DNA of 64,000 nt from positions 1,302,001-1,366,000 of the forward strand of contig OY101115.1 of the NCBI GenBank assembly GCA_956465555.1, read 5' to 3'. Position 1 is the first letter of the stretch. The number at the start of each line of letters is the position of its first letter. The DNA comes from Nitzschia sp. pyKryTriq1 (Eukaryota > Bacillariophyta > Bacillariophyceae > Bacillariales > Bacillariaceae). Of this stretch, positions 42,113 through 52,678 are shown piece by piece. Position numbers and translations under genes: made by a program. Under the pieces are notes generated by a model, which was not told where the DNA came from, did not search any database, and saw nothing but the letters and a program-made list of their open reading frames with translations.

Positions 42113-42331
42113 AGCAGGCAAAGCAGGCAAAGGCAAAGCAGGCAAAGGCAAAGCAGGCAAAGGCAAAGCAGGCAAAGGCAAAGCAGGCAAAGGCAAAGCA
42201 GGCAAAGGCAAAGCAGGCAAAGGCAAAGCAGGCAAAGGCAAAGCAGGCAAAGGCAAAGCAGGCAAAGGCAAAGCAGGCAAAGGCAAAGCAGGCAAAGGCA
42301 AAGCAGGCAAAGGCAAAGCAGGCAAAGCAAG
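42112..42331. repeat. 15-bp minisatellite, unit AAAGCAGGCAAAGGC, about 14 copies
   Basis: Near-perfect head-to-tail copies across ~220 bp, with degenerate shorter units (AAAGCAGGC, AAGCAGAAGC) at both ends. All three plus frames stay open (Lys-Ala-Gly, Ala-Lys-Gln type) and so do the minus frames, which explains the long false open frames here. Confidence 0.95.
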
Positions 42332-42814
42332 CAGAAGCAAGCAGAGCGCGCGCAAAGCCGCAGCGGCAGGGAAAGAGCCACGTCAGTTGAGAATCATCAG
42401 CAGTGCCGCGCGGCTGTGTCATTCCAGCAAACGCGTCATAAACTTTAGCAGTCGAATGGGTCAATAGACGTACAAAGTACTCGTAGTGTGCAGCAAGTCA
42501 TAAAAATAACGCGTGGCGAACCAAAGCTGAGTTGTTCACAAGAAATGAGCCTTCGTGAGATTTTTGCATCATTCTTCGTTCTTCTCGCCACTTTCCATGC
42601 TCCACATCAGAGAAAACATCATCTGCTTACATCAGTGGGAATAAAATAACACAGCAGTAAATCCTGCAGCCATCGACGGTCGACAGCTCTGCCTCCTGTA
42701 CCGGTACGATTGATATAAAGCGAACCTTTGCGTATGTATCAAATCCATCAACTCGAAAGCTAATTGCCATCACTCGACCTGGGGGAGACCAGAGCCACAT
42801 TGCAAGATCAAATC
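42332..42814. other. Intergenic region upstream of the first heat-shock factor
   Basis: About 480 bp with TACCGGTA at 42699-42706, roughly 110 bp before the coding start. No gene seen. Confidence 0.5.
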
Positions 42815-44217
42815 ATGGCTATCACTCCAGGTCAAGAACGAGCACTAGCGCCGAAGGTTTCCACTTCATCCATTGACACTTTCTTTTCGGGACACAATGA
42901 CGGGGGATCGGAATACAACAACGTACAACCCATTGCAAGCCAACAACCACTCGACACAACAACCATAGAACATAGTACCAGCTACAACACGCATAACATG
43001 CAAGGAAGCGTTCACCAGGAAACAACCCCTCGATCCGAGGCGCAGACCTTGGAATCTGCTACAAATGCTCAGAATCAAGTCCACATATCACCCTCTATTG
43101 CCGTTATCGCAACATCTACCCTCCCGAGCACAAACACAGTGCCAGAGTTTCTCTACCAGCTCTCCAAGATGCTTACAGACAACAACAGGGACACCATCGA
43201 ATGGTCAAACGGTGAGACATCAAAACCAACCTGCGTACCTTCCATCCAAAGCATCATGCATTCTCACATTTTTTCTTTCAGGCAAAATCGAAGTCCACAA
43301 TCCCCACAAGCTACAGACAAACGTATTGAATAGATACTTCAGGCATTCAAAGTTCGCATCGTTTCAGAGGCAGCTCAACTATTTTGGCTTCCGCAAGTTA
43401 GCAGGAAAGGGAAAGATGGCTCCTTGCTCGTACGTGAATGATGCTACTACGAGAGAGGTAGGCAGCCTGCTCACGATCAAGGTAAGCGAGAAAGCGAATA
43501 AAGTTGCGTTTGAACCATTAACACCAAGGACGAACTCTCACACTATTTCTTCATGTAATGTACGAGTAGAGAAAAGTAGGAAACGAGCCGAAGGCCAAAG
43601 GCACTGGCGCGAAGAAGCGCGACCGAGAGGAGACATCTAAGGAAGAAGTGGGCGTGACTGGGGCACCAGGTCCTAGCGTAAACCCAGTCCTTGCCAATAT
43701 TTTGTATCGCTCCACCGGTAGCGAGACCCCAAAAGCTTCCCGGACTAGTACTAGTGCTCAGCCGAACGTGCACAATCCTCCCAACCAGTCGCAACAAGAA
43801 ATCGCACGGGTAGCCGTGGGCAGAGGTATCCGGCACAGTTTCTCTCACCCGAACGCGAGAATGCCTACACCACTTCCTCCTCGGCCTGCGCCTTCGACCC
43901 AGGTCAATTCCAGTGGACCAACGCAGCCGACTCGAGTAGCTATTCCGGTCGTCGAAGACAGTCTGTCAGCCTTGAAGAACAACTATCAGAGCTCGCTCGA
44001 TGCTGCTCAGGGTCAAAATGCAGCAAAACCAGATGATACATCAGGTCCAATGACTTATGTTCCAGGCTCAATGCGGCGCGATGATTCGTTGGTGGATCTT
44101 GCCATGATTCCGTTGGTAGACGAAGGAAACGATGAGATGGATTTCTTCTCCTCCCAAGCGGGGCTTTCGTTCATCGATTTTCCATGGCAAGACCCAAACC
44201 AGCCTTCCGGTGGCTGA
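42815..44217 (+). CDS. Heat-shock-factor family transcription factor
   Basis: Exons 42815-43211, 43282-43481 and 43570-44217 give 414 residues. The HSF DNA-binding domain starts near residue 109 with [20 protein letters not shown]. It continues across intron 1 ([12 protein letters not shown]) to the recognition-helix block [21 protein letters not shown] and ends in [22 protein letters not shown], where intron 2 falls. After it comes a basic patch (AKKRDREE), a possible nuclear signal, then a Pro/Ser-rich tail with acidic-aromatic patches ([18 protein letters not shown]). No clear HR-A/B heptad repeat is seen, as in many short diatom HSFs. The [11 protein letters not shown] helix is almost the same as in the factor at 46.8-48.1 kb, but the tails differ. 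Confidence 0.9.
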
Positions 44218-44748
44218 GACTCGAGTCTCCGTAGCACGTTCAGTTTCTCCGGTGGAGAGCTCCGCCCAACTTTTGATCGACGAAGTGCTTTGCTGATTCG
44301 CTTACGGTTTAAACTTTTGCTCTCATACCAAGATTATCAGTGGTCGCTGTTTGGCAAGCCCAACGTTGAAGCCTGCTTCCAATTTCGAAAATACGGAGCT
44401 TCGTTGATTGAGAGGCTGAGGACGACTGACACTGCAACGATGAGACGCCACGCCGCCGTATCTCCAGTGGTAGCCCAGCTGCTCCGTTCTGTTTCTACCG
44501 TTGTCGCGTGGGAGTAGTGTGAAGGCCCTGCAAAGTGCTCATCAGACCCTTCCCGGAATAGGTAAAGAGTACAATACATTGTTCCTGGGAGCATCTACCA
44601 GACCGCTAGCGCAAACAGCAAAGAACACAACAAAAGCTTTGAAACAATAGTATGGTTGAAACTTAGTTGCTGAGACTTATACTAAACAAAATATATGCTG
44701 AAGTTCCAGATCGTACGTGATTTCATGGAACTACGTGTACCACAGCAA
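44218..44748. other. Intergenic region between convergent genes
   Basis: About 530 bp between the stops of the first heat-shock factor and the small membrane protein. No gene or repeat recognised. Confidence 0.5.
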
Positions 44749-45492
44749 TTAGGCACTTTGGTATGCGCGTTGTTTTTCGTGATAGCCAATGCCGTATTCT
44801 TCACCGATGTAAGTGGCAGGAACAGCCTGATACGAATCGTACTTCTTGGTAAGAGCTGTGTTACAGAGTCTGCAGCAACCGTACAAACAGCATGCTAATG
44901 CAACGATCGCGAGAAAAACCACTGCGACTATGCATGCTATGATAGCTGGGAGGCTCTTTTCTAGCCCACTCGAGAAACTGTATACGATGCGGCTGAGCTC
45001 CATGGCATCGGCGCGACAGTCTACTCGAACATGGGTGGCATTTGCGGGGATACCTTCGGGAAACAATTTGGAAAGAGTTTCATCAATGGAATTTTCTGTT
45101 CCTAACTGGTAGCATCGTGGACTGACACCAACACATTGGTCAGGCCAAAGCATGAGCTCGTCAAAGTCGGGGACATCATCACTGCTCATATTGTCCCAAT
45201 CATCTTTGTCAATATGTTCTTGAAGCTTGAACAACCAGTGAACAGGCCTTGGTGTTTCAAGTAGTCTTCCTGTATTGCAGGTATCGTAATCGCTTCCTTG
45301 GAAGAAAGCAAACTCGCACGGTTCTAGCATAGCACCGTAAAAACCATGAGGCGTCACATCCTTTTGGCAATCTTCGATGTACATTTTTTCCAGTTCATGG
45401 GTCTTCTCTTCGAGAAATGCTGTCGATTCTACTGACACAGCATATGAACCCAGGATTAGGCTGATGGCGATGAAAGAATGAAGGAGCTTCAT
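44749..45492 (-). CDS. Hypothetical single-pass membrane protein with signal peptide
   Basis: Single exon, 247 residues. The N-terminus is a signal peptide (LLHSFIAISLILGSYAVSVES). The ~165-residue outside portion has about eight scattered cysteines (DCQKDV, LEPCEF, DTCNTG, DQCVGVSPRCYQ, VDCRAD), suggesting disulfides. One membrane span follows near residue 187-210 (AIIACIVAVVFLAIVALACC), next to a Cys-rich juxtamembrane patch. A short Tyr-rich cytosolic tail (YDSYQAVPATYIGEEYGIGY) ends it. This is type I topology; the Y-x-x-phi-like motifs in the tail might be sorting signals. No family is recognised. Confidence 0.72.
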   Translation of the reverse strand: MKLLHSFIAISLILGSYAVSVESTAFLEEKTHELEKMYIEDCQKDVTPHGFYGAMLEPCEFAFFQGSDYDTCNTGRLLETPRPVHWLFKLQEHIDKDDWDNMSSDDVPDFDELMLWPDQCVGVSPRCYQLGTENSIDETLSKLFPEGIPANATHVRVDCRADAMELSRIVYSFSSGLEKSLPAIIACIVAVVFLAIVALACCLYGCCRLCNTALTKKYDSYQAVPATYIGEEYGIGYHEKQRAYQSA

Positions 45493-45960
45493 GTTTGTTT
45501 GAAATAGCTGTTGCGAAAGAATGAAATGAAATCGCTTTGAAGATAATTTGTGGAAGGCAACTGTTATGCGATGTCGAAACCTTGGATTCTGACAGGTTTC
45601 CTACGAGTAGCTTGTGCGAATAGCTTGGTTCTTGCCAACATTTCTACCCGAGGCGTCCCGTTGCTTGGACTTGGATCGTCTACTAGTCTATGATGGGCGG
45701 GGTTCATGCTTCATCTGGAACAATAACGAACGTATCTTCAATTCGTGTTTTCGGAGTTCGGCGCAAGCAAGAATGCGTATGAATCCTCACAATGGATTAC
45801 GACGACTACAAGTCAGTCCTCAGTCCTCATTCAACATTCAAGTCCCGCGTTATCGCCTTAGAGTGACGTCGTCTGACGTCACACTGCTAGCTACTTTTAT
45901 TTTTGTTTCTCCTGCTGCCTGGCTTTGGAGACGGGGACGACTCTCATCATCGTCTCAATA
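45493..45960. other. Intergenic region, no gene seen
   Basis: About 470 bp upstream of the small membrane protein gene. A 136-codon open frame crosses it without recognisable features. Confidence 0.45.
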
Positions 45961-46210
45961 CTCTCTCTACTATATAGCTAGAGTACCGTACTACTACGAT
46001 ACCGTATTACTCTACAACTACTAGTACTACTGCTACTACTAGTAGTAGTGGATAGTAGTCTCTACACTACTAACAGTAGCTAGTAGACTAGTAGTAGAGC
46101 AAGTAGTAGTACTAGAATAGAGCTCTACTCTACTAGAGTACTACTACTAGTAGAGCTACTCTACTCTCTACTTAGTAGTAGAGTAGAGTACTACTAGAGT
46201 AGAGAGGTAG
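45960..46210. repeat. Dense CTAC/GTAG palindromic low-complexity block
   Basis: About 250 bp made almost entirely of TACTACTAG, TAGTAGTAG, CTCTAC and GTAGAG units in both orientations, with many perfect short inverted repeats (such as CTACTACTAGTAGTAG near 46030). It could fold into extensive hairpins as single strand. Confidence 0.8.
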
Positions 46211-46799
46211 TCCACGTACGTACTCGTCAAGGACCAAAACTCGTACCGGTACCGTACAAGAGGGCTGGGGTTGTAGTCAGAGTAGACTACGGCACTCCTC
46301 TCGACATACTACTACTCTAGTCGAGAGCATAGCAGAGAGATGATTCCTGTACTCCTATGATACTCCAGAGAGATAGTACGAGGGCACGACTCTACTCAAC
46401 GAAGTACTGTACTCGTAGAGAGAAGAGGCCTGACGATCATATCATCTTTTGATTAGTACAAGTACCGAGTAGAACCAATCATCAACCTTCAGGATTCTGT
46501 ACCGGTACAGTACAAGTACCGGAAGAGACCTCTTTACCCAGTGTTGCTACTTTCTTCTAACAATATTATCGCTAGTAGTAGGATCCTACTTCTTACTCGG
46601 TAGTCCTCTGTACTACCTCTAAAAAGGAATGATGGATACATTCAGATGGTTTCTTTTCACATTTCAGACTATATTATATGTTGATCATTTGATATTTGAT
46701 ACAACGTCCCGATTGTTCGACCTGTATGCTATTGACATGACAGAAGGTCGGCTTCATACTTGCAGCTTTGTACATGGGTGGTGCTTCTTCGACGCACGT
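46211..46799. other. Repeat-rich spacer downstream of the second heat-shock factor
   Basis: Continues the GTAC/TAGTAG-rich composition, with TACCGGTA at 46244-46251 and 46500-46507. The last ~170 bp are more ordinary and probably include the 3' UTR of the neighbouring minus-strand gene. Confidence 0.5.
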
Positions 46800-48122
46800 T
46801 TAGGCAGACTGCTGATTCAAACTGTTTGCCAAGCTTTGCTGGTTTTGTTGCTGTTGCTGTTGAAGGGCAGCAAGTTGAGCCCCGTTAGGAATCATTGCAA
46901 AATCAGCCAATGATGGCTCTCTGGACAAAAAGCTGTTCAAACTGAGGAGAGAGTTCAGCCTGTTCGAACTAGCAAGAAGATTACCGAGAGAAGCGTTGCT
47001 AGTCAGACCGGGGAACATGCCGGTTGAAGATGGCAGACGGTTCATGAAGCTGGCGCCATGAACTCCAGCTTTGCCTTGACCATTCTCACTTTGATCATTG
47101 CCTATTAGGGCCTTCAGGTTCGTGGCGGACTCGAACAAGTTGTTGGACTGACCAGCAGCAGCGTTTGCGGCTTGGCTTGCGGAAGTAGCGGGCATCGACG
47201 ACGAGGCATTATTGAGGGCAGCAGTAGCGGGGCTTTCAGACGAACTCATGTTCTGAAACTGAGCGAAATTCATCGCGCCTCCGTTCGCCATGCTGAACGC
47301 AGCCGCATTCAATGCAGCACTAGCCCCACCTTGATTTTGCTGCTTCGACAAAGAAGCTAGCTGTGCTTGAAGTTGCTCGATCGATGGCATGTTGGGCTTG
47401 AGACCACCGAGCTGGTGCAGGTCATTCCAAGATTGTTGCTGCTGATTTTGGGCAAGGAACTGAGAAAGCGGGTTGTCCGCCTGAGCAGCAAGTAGTCCAG
47501 CACTTAGTTGCTTTTGCATGTGCAGGTGGTTGAGTGCCCCAAGGCTGCCAAAGCCACCAAGCCCCAAAGCGCCAGGACCTCCCAGACCGGGCAAGCCTGA
47601 TCCGAGACTGGGGTTCATGCCACCTTGAAGCTCCATCGCTCGTTGCGCCATGGCTTTGCGCGCAGCCGACCCATTGGTTTTGCGCTTGATGAGAAGCAAA
47701 CTGCGGATATCGGATGTGGCAGACTCGTTGACATACGAACAAGGGGACATCTTTCCTTTTCCAGCAATCTTGCGGAAACCAAAGTAGTTCAGTTGTCTTT
47801 GGAAGGAAGCAAACTTGGAATGACGAAAGTACTTGTGGAGGACGTCACCTTCCAATCGTTCCGGATGGTGGACCTTGATTCTTCCGTCGACCCACTCGAT
47901 AATCTCATTGTTATCGTCAGAAAGCATCTTCGTCAGCTGGTAGAGAAACTCAGCGACGGGGTGATGCTGGTTATTGCGGTCACCCGGGTTAGCACTCTGT
48001 GCTTGAGAAAGGATGGCTTCAAGGCTGGCAGGTTCCTTTGTAGGCATGTTAGGTGAACCTTGAGAATCACCTGCCCCAGCATCTCCCGATGCCATCATAT
48101 TGTTCATTTTGAATTGATCCAT
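46800..48122 (-). CDS. Heat-shock-factor family transcription factor, Gln/Asn-rich
   Basis: Single exon, 440 residues from the ATG at 48122. The frame is open 55 codons further upstream, but that stretch is unlike an HSF N-terminus. The DNA-binding domain is at ~56-150: [55 protein letters not shown] and [23 protein letters not shown]. The remaining ~290 residues are Gln/Asn/Ala/Leu-rich, with Met-rich patches and a Gln run close to the C-terminus, the composition of a low-complexity activation domain. The intron positions of the other HSF here are absent, so the two are not simple tandem copies. Target genes are unknown; binding to nGAAn repeats is expected from the family. Confidence 0.92.
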   Translation of the reverse strand: MDQFKMNNMMASGDAGAGDSQGSPNMPTKEPASLEAILSQAQSANPGDRNNQHHPVAEFLYQLTKMLSDDNNEIIEWVDGRIKVHHPERLEGDVLHKYFRHSKFASFQRQLNYFGFRKIAGKGKMSPCSYVNESATSDIRSLLLIKRKTNGSAARKAMAQRAMELQGGMNPSLGSGLPGLGGPGALGLGGFGSLGALNHLHMQKQLSAGLLAAQADNPLSQFLAQNQQQQSWNDLHQLGGLKPNMPSIEQLQAQLASLSKQQNQGGASAALNAAAFSMANGGAMNFAQFQNMSSSESPATAALNNASSSMPATSASQAANAAAGQSNNLFESATNLKALIGNDQSENGQGKAGVHGASFMNRLPSSTGMFPGLTSNASLGNLLASSNRLNSLLSLNSFLSREPSLADFAMIPNGAQLAALQQQQQQNQQSLANSLNQQSA

Positions 48123-49533
48123 GATGTCCGATTGTTTGGTTCTTTGTGAGATAATTATTTTCCAATTCTTCGTTCTTTCCTTGTGTCCAAAGAAGAAGAA
48201 GAATGTGAGAGAAACAAACTTTGAATAGACACACGTGTGCGCCCCGCTACCAGGTGCGAGGCCACGCCGCACTCTATCTGCTAGCAATCCCTGTTGTTGC
48301 GCGGTTGTTTCCGTGCTTCACTTGCATCATCATCATCATCTATCATCATCATACTACTTTTTGCGGCGGCAGGCGCATCATGCGTGCGTGGCCCCATTTG
48401 AAATTATCCACGCATAAGTAGACCGTCTGCATTAAATAATTCTACGCTTTCGTACTTAAATGGTTTTTTTTAGGGCTTACTCTGGTAGAAATGACAAATA
48501 GTTGATTTAACACTCCTCAGAATCTCGGTAAATCCGAATCGCCATCCCACCGGAGAAATCCGGCAAACACGATCTCCCCAAAAGAAGCTCTCTCGTACGA
48601 GTACATACCTGGTACTCGTATTACAGCAGCACTACGTAAGAATAGAACTGCTAACAGGTACTCCTACAGTACTTGTACTGCAGTCGACTACCGGTACCCC
48701 TACCGGTACTAGTAGACCGGTAGAGCGCTCTCCAAAATAAAAAGGGCCTTTCCGAGTAGCGCTTTTTAGCCAAATTTCACGAGTACGTGCAGACGAAAGC
48801 GTGCGTGCGTGAGTTCGTGCGTGTGTGCGTCGTGGTGGTGTTTGGTGTTTCTCCTCGTCGTTGTTTTTTTCGAAAAAAATAAGGTGGCATTGAATTCTCC
48901 AAGTTCCGAAGAGAATCACGAAAACCCGCTGCGTCAGATGACTTCAATATATACATAATTGTTGTTTTGTGTCTCATAGGTCTTTTTTATTTATGAAGGA
49001 AAATGTTGAATTCTGACGTATGTGCGATTTTCCTCTCGCAAAAATGTACGTGGCAGATCGATCGTCAGAACCGTGGAAGTCGGCAGCACTTGAACTTCGA
49101 AGAAGATAATCCAATCAGAGATGGTTGGTGGGGACACGTCGTCTTACTTCGTTTTCGTGGAAGATATTCTGCGTTCCGAAGTTCCACGTTCTCCAAGATT
49201 CCTTGTGGACTGGCCCGCCGGACGTTTCGTGACGAAGTGGTCCCACTAGTCGGAGGGAGACGGATCATCATAATGATGATGACGCCGGCCGGAAGAAGAA
49301 TAATCTTTTTCTCCCGCCCGCCACTCACCGTCCATGACAGGTTAACCACACAATTTTGCAATCTCACCCTCTCTACTCGACCCCACCCAGTACCTAGTAC
49401 CAGTACTGTAGCTCTCTCCTCTACCAGAGTAGCTCTACTTTAGAGAGCTGTACGATACGAGTAGAGGCCCTACTTGTTCCATTCGATGCACTAAGTATTT
49501 TTACTTGGAACAGGATTTTGTCTCGTGTCCACA
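48123..49533. other. Long divergent intergenic region
   Basis: About 1.4 kb between the second heat-shock factor and the Pus3-like gene. It has ATC-repeat tracts near 48325-48355, two TACCGGTA copies (48689-48696 and 48701-48708), a CGTGCGTG run near 48800-48830 and several short frames without features. No supported gene. Confidence 0.5.
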
Positions 49534-51426
49534 ATGACGATGATTCATCCCGTTTTAAAGGAGCTCGGTTTGTTCCAAACGGGGACTGACACGCAACAAC
49601 AAAAACAACAAGAAGAATCACCATCATGTTCGTCTCTGAATGTCCTCGATTATTTGCTGAAAAATCGAATACTTTCGGAAGAATCCGTTCGGTCGGCGGT
49701 ACAAGCTCTTAATACTTCTCAAGAAGAAGAAGAAGAAGAAGAAGAAGTACCAACGGAGACAAAGACGAAATCATCAGAAGCTGAACGTAAATCTAGCAAT
49801 ACCAACAGCACCGACAAGGTGAAAAAGAAGGAGAATCAGAATCATCGTCATCGGACAAGGCACATTGCTCTTCGGTTCTTGTACGATGGTGCCAATTTCA
49901 GTGGCCTGGCGCAGAATGTGGGGCAAGAGTCGGACAACTCCGTGGAACGGGCCCTATTTCAAGCACTTTTACGCGCTCGATTGGTGGAATCCCGAGAGAC
50001 TAGCGGGTACTCAAGGTGCGGCCGGACCGATCGAGGCGTCAGTGCCGCGGGGCAAGTCGTCGCGTTACAGCTCAAGAGTGCCATTCCCTTGGATGCTTCG
50101 GTTGATCCCGAAGGGACCCAACTATTAAGCGACGACGACGATATTATGTCGTCGTCGTCGCCGCCGCCTCCCTTGCCCAAGAACGAGTTCGAGAAGATAT
50201 CGGCGTGGGTAGTGCCTCGAAAACGAAACAAGAAAAAGGGCGAGAATACTGCTTCTGAAATACCAACACCAGCATCACGCGTGGAAAGGGATTTGTCAGA
50301 GTATCCGTACGCCAAAATCCTCAATAATCTCTTGCCTCCTGAAATTCGGATTCTAGGATGGGCCCCCGTGTCCAAGGAGTTTTCGGCACGCTTTTCGGCC
50401 ACCACAAGGACCTATCGATACTTTTTTGTACGACGGCAGCTTGATTTACCACAAATGCAAGCAGGGCTGGACAGGTTGGTGGGAAAACACGACTTTCGCA
50501 ACTTTTGCAAGATGGACGTGGAAAAAGTTTATAACTTTGAACGTGTCATTTACGATGCCAAGCTTTTTGTCAAAACTGAGGATAGCAACGAGTACACTAC
50601 CATTATGGCGGATCAAAAACAATCGAATGGAACAGGAACGGCATCGTCGTCCTCCTCCTTCCCCCAACAACAACAAATGTGCTACGTACAGATTCACGGC
50701 CAAGCATTTTTGTGGCACCAAATTCGATGCATCATGGAAATTTTATTTATTATTGGCAATCGATTGGAAGAACCTTCTATTATTACTGAACTCATGAATG
50801 TGGAAAAATACCCTGGCAAGCCGGCCTATGCCCTGGCGCCCGAAAAAAACTTGGTTCTCACTGAGTGCGGATATCCGAATTTGCAAATGGGATATTCGGT
50901 TCAGAATGTATGGGCCGTGTCTTGTCAATTGGAACGACAATGGGAAGAACTCGTCTTGGCAGCGGCTCGTATTCGAAATGGTATTGATGTCTTTCGGAAT
51001 GTGTCCATTCGACAGGATGACTTGCTCCAGTTTGTCACTTCCAAAATGAGTGAACGGAGCCGCAAGCTCAAAAAATCCGGTATTCTTTCGTCATCCAACA
51101 ACAACCTCGACGAGGCAGATGAGCTTTCTCAGACACTTCCTATGGGTGGTGACGACGCTACGTTATTGTGCTGGGGTGATGCCTTGAAGTGGTTACAAGA
51201 GAAATGTAATCTGATTCCTGATTCGCAGGGCTTGGATACTTCTATTCACATTCCTCTATTGAAACGAAGCCGAGGAACAACCTACGAGCAAAAGGTGGAA
51301 GCCATCCAAAAGTCGGACAAAAGGCGACAGAAATATCAAGACAATGTTATCAAGAAGCGCAAAACAGCGGAAGAAGATGCAGCATTTTACAGTCATATGA
51401 CCCAACAAGGTGGAACTGGAACGTGA
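49534..51426 (+). CDS. TruA/Pus3-type tRNA pseudouridine synthase
   Basis: Single exon, 630 residues from the ATG at 49534. After ~110 low-complexity residues with a Glu run, the TruA fold begins: IALRFLYDGANFSGLAQN. The catalytic aspartate is in SRCGRTDRGVSAAGQV. Further landmarks are FSATTRTYRYFF, KHDFRNFCKMDV, QIHGQAFLWHQIRCIMEILF and PEKNLVLTECGY. The CGRTDRGVSAAGQV form, K-M-D and the PEK-L-L-C/Y block are typical of Pus3/Deg1, which modifies positions 38/39 of the tRNA anticodon arm. A ~50-residue Asp/Ser/Pro insertion precedes KNEFEKISAWV. The C-terminal ~130 residues are basic and extra to the fold. Cytosolic or nuclear location is likely, as no leader is seen. It converges with the dioxygenase gene, 76 bp apart. 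Confidence 0.88.
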   Translation: MTMIHPVLKELGLFQTGTDTQQQKQQEESPSCSSLNVLDYLLKNRILSEESVRSAVQALNTSQEEEEEEEEVPTETKTKSSEAERKSSNTNSTDKVKKKENQNHRHRTRHIALRFLYDGANFSGLAQNVGQESDNSVERALFQALLRARLVESRETSGYSRCGRTDRGVSAAGQVVALQLKSAIPLDASVDPEGTQLLSDDDDIMSSSSPPPPLPKNEFEKISAWVVPRKRNKKKGENTASEIPTPASRVERDLSEYPYAKILNNLLPPEIRILGWAPVSKEFSARFSATTRTYRYFFVRRQLDLPQMQAGLDRLVGKHDFRNFCKMDVEKVYNFERVIYDAKLFVKTEDSNEYTTIMADQKQSNGTGTASSSSSFPQQQQMCYVQIHGQAFLWHQIRCIMEILFIIGNRLEEPSIITELMNVEKYPGKPAYALAPEKNLVLTECGYPNLQMGYSVQNVWAVSCQLERQWEELVLAAARIRNGIDVFRNVSIRQDDLLQFVTSKMSERSRKLKKSGILSSSNNNLDEADELSQTLPMGGDDATLLCWGDALKWLQEKCNLIPDSQGLDTSIHIPLLKRSRGTTYEQKVEAIQKSDKRRQKYQDNVIKKRKTAEEDAAFYSHMTQQGGTGT

Positions 51427-51502
51427 GAGCGCAATAAAAGTTGGTGCGCTACATCCGTCAAATCTCATTTTCAGCACGCACAGCAGGATGATTCTTGTTC
51501 AT

Positions 51503-52678
51503 TCACTCGCTTTGAAAACCACCATAGCGAAACCAATGATTGGCCACCCATTTGTGGGTATCCCCGGAAGCTACCGGCAGACCGGCATGAAGCGAATTCC
51601 AGTTAAAGTCTCCGGATCCATCGTCGAGATAGTTGTAAAAGGCAACTGCATCGCCACGGTTTATGGGAATGCGTTCGCCGCCCACGATGAGGCCTCCTCC
51701 CATCATCGTGGTCTCTGAACTACACGTACTATTGTTTTGATACACCAGATTCAAAGCCTCTTGTTTATTTTGCGGACGCTGGGTTTGTCGTTTGTCAGGA
51801 CTTGTATTTGCCAATGGAAACCATGTTTCTCCCACTCCATTCAAGTAATAGAGAATAGTCAATACTCGGGGCTCCCCGTCATGATGCAAAACAAATTCTC
51901 CTCCTGGCGCATAGTCCAACACTTGCATGTCTTCCACTGCCGACCCTGGATGAGATCGGACCTCGGACGACAGTAGTAGATTTCCTAAAGATCGGGCCAA
52001 CGACTGCGTCTCAGGCTCGCGGAGCCACGCGACTTGGCAGTGTTTCCGTGCAGTGGTATCGCCTTGTGTGACCGTCTCGGCCGGTGCCATCATGCTGTTG
52101 CCGTCCGTCCCGCCGATTGCGATGGAGCATAGAGCCTCGCATTCTTGGTTCGTCAAAACACCTCGTAGTAAAAATATGTGTGGATCCATGGACAATCGCT
52201 CTATATCAAAGTCGTGTCGACGACTACTGGTACTGCTTGGGGAGGAGGCTGATGTGGCAGGACGGAATGCTCGAACAGTGGCGCCCACGGGCAAGGACTG
52301 TAGTGGTTCCGGTGGACCCAGCTGGAGGATGCCTCCCGCTTTTGCGAGGAAAGGATCACGATGATGATGATGATGATTCTTCACCAATGATGGAGACGGA
52401 CCAGTATTTTCCTCCATAGTAGTAGTAGTAGTAGTAGATATTTCCGCATCATGGAGACGGGACCATCGTTGGGATGCCGAGGTTGCCGTGATGGGAAAGG
52501 CTTCCACCACCACCGCGAAGCTGCTGGTGCTCATCGCGATGGAATCATCATCACCACCATGACGACAAGAAAGAAAAAGGAAAGATGACGACCACCCAAC
52601 AACAACAAGAAGAAACCACCACCGCGGGACTTCTTTTGCTCGCATTCTTCTCCCCTCTACTAGTGGAGGAGCACGCAA
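51503..52678 (-). CDS. Prolyl-4-hydroxylase-like Fe(II)/2-oxoglutarate dioxygenase
   Basis: Single exon, up to 391 residues; the second Met (52645) sits directly before a hydrophobic segment (WWFLLVVVGWSSSFLFLSC) and may be the start. That segment is a signal peptide or type II anchor, so an ER/Golgi-lumen enzyme is inferred. The catalytic domain has ILRGVLTNQECEALCSIA at its start and the iron-binding H-x-D in EFVLHHDGEPRVLTILYYLN. GETWFPLA follows, and the distal His with the 2-oxoglutarate-binding Lys is in SLHAGLPVASGDTHKWVANHWF. This matches P4H-type enzymes that hydroxylate proline in secreted or wall proteins. A His/Asp-rich linker precedes the domain. Confidence 0.87.
   Translation of the reverse strand: MRAPPLVEGRRMRAKEVPRWWFLLVVVGWSSSFLFLSCRHGGDDDSIAMSTSSFAVVVEAFPITATSASQRWSRLHDAEISTTTTTTMEENTGPSPSLVKNHHHHHRDPFLAKAGGILQLGPPEPLQSLPVGATVRAFRPATSASSPSSTSSRRHDFDIERLSMDPHIFLLRGVLTNQECEALCSIAIGGTDGNSMMAPAETVTQGDTTARKHCQVAWLREPETQSLARSLGNLLLSSEVRSHPGSAVEDMQVLDYAPGGEFVLHHDGEPRVLTILYYLNGVGETWFPLANTSPDKRQTQRPQNKQEALNLVYQNNSTCSSETTMMGGGLIVGGERIPINRGDAVAFYNYLDDGSGDFNWNSLHAGLPVASGDTHKWVANHWFRYGGFQSE

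Noticed and set aside
41703-42467. Long open frames on both strands across the 15-bp minisatellite (up to 254 codons)
   Set aside because: Length comes from a stop-free repeat unit; no domain, and all frames in both strands are equally open.
45614-46024. 136-codon frame upstream of the small membrane protein
   Set aside because: Runs into the CTAC/GTAG repeat block and shows no protein features.
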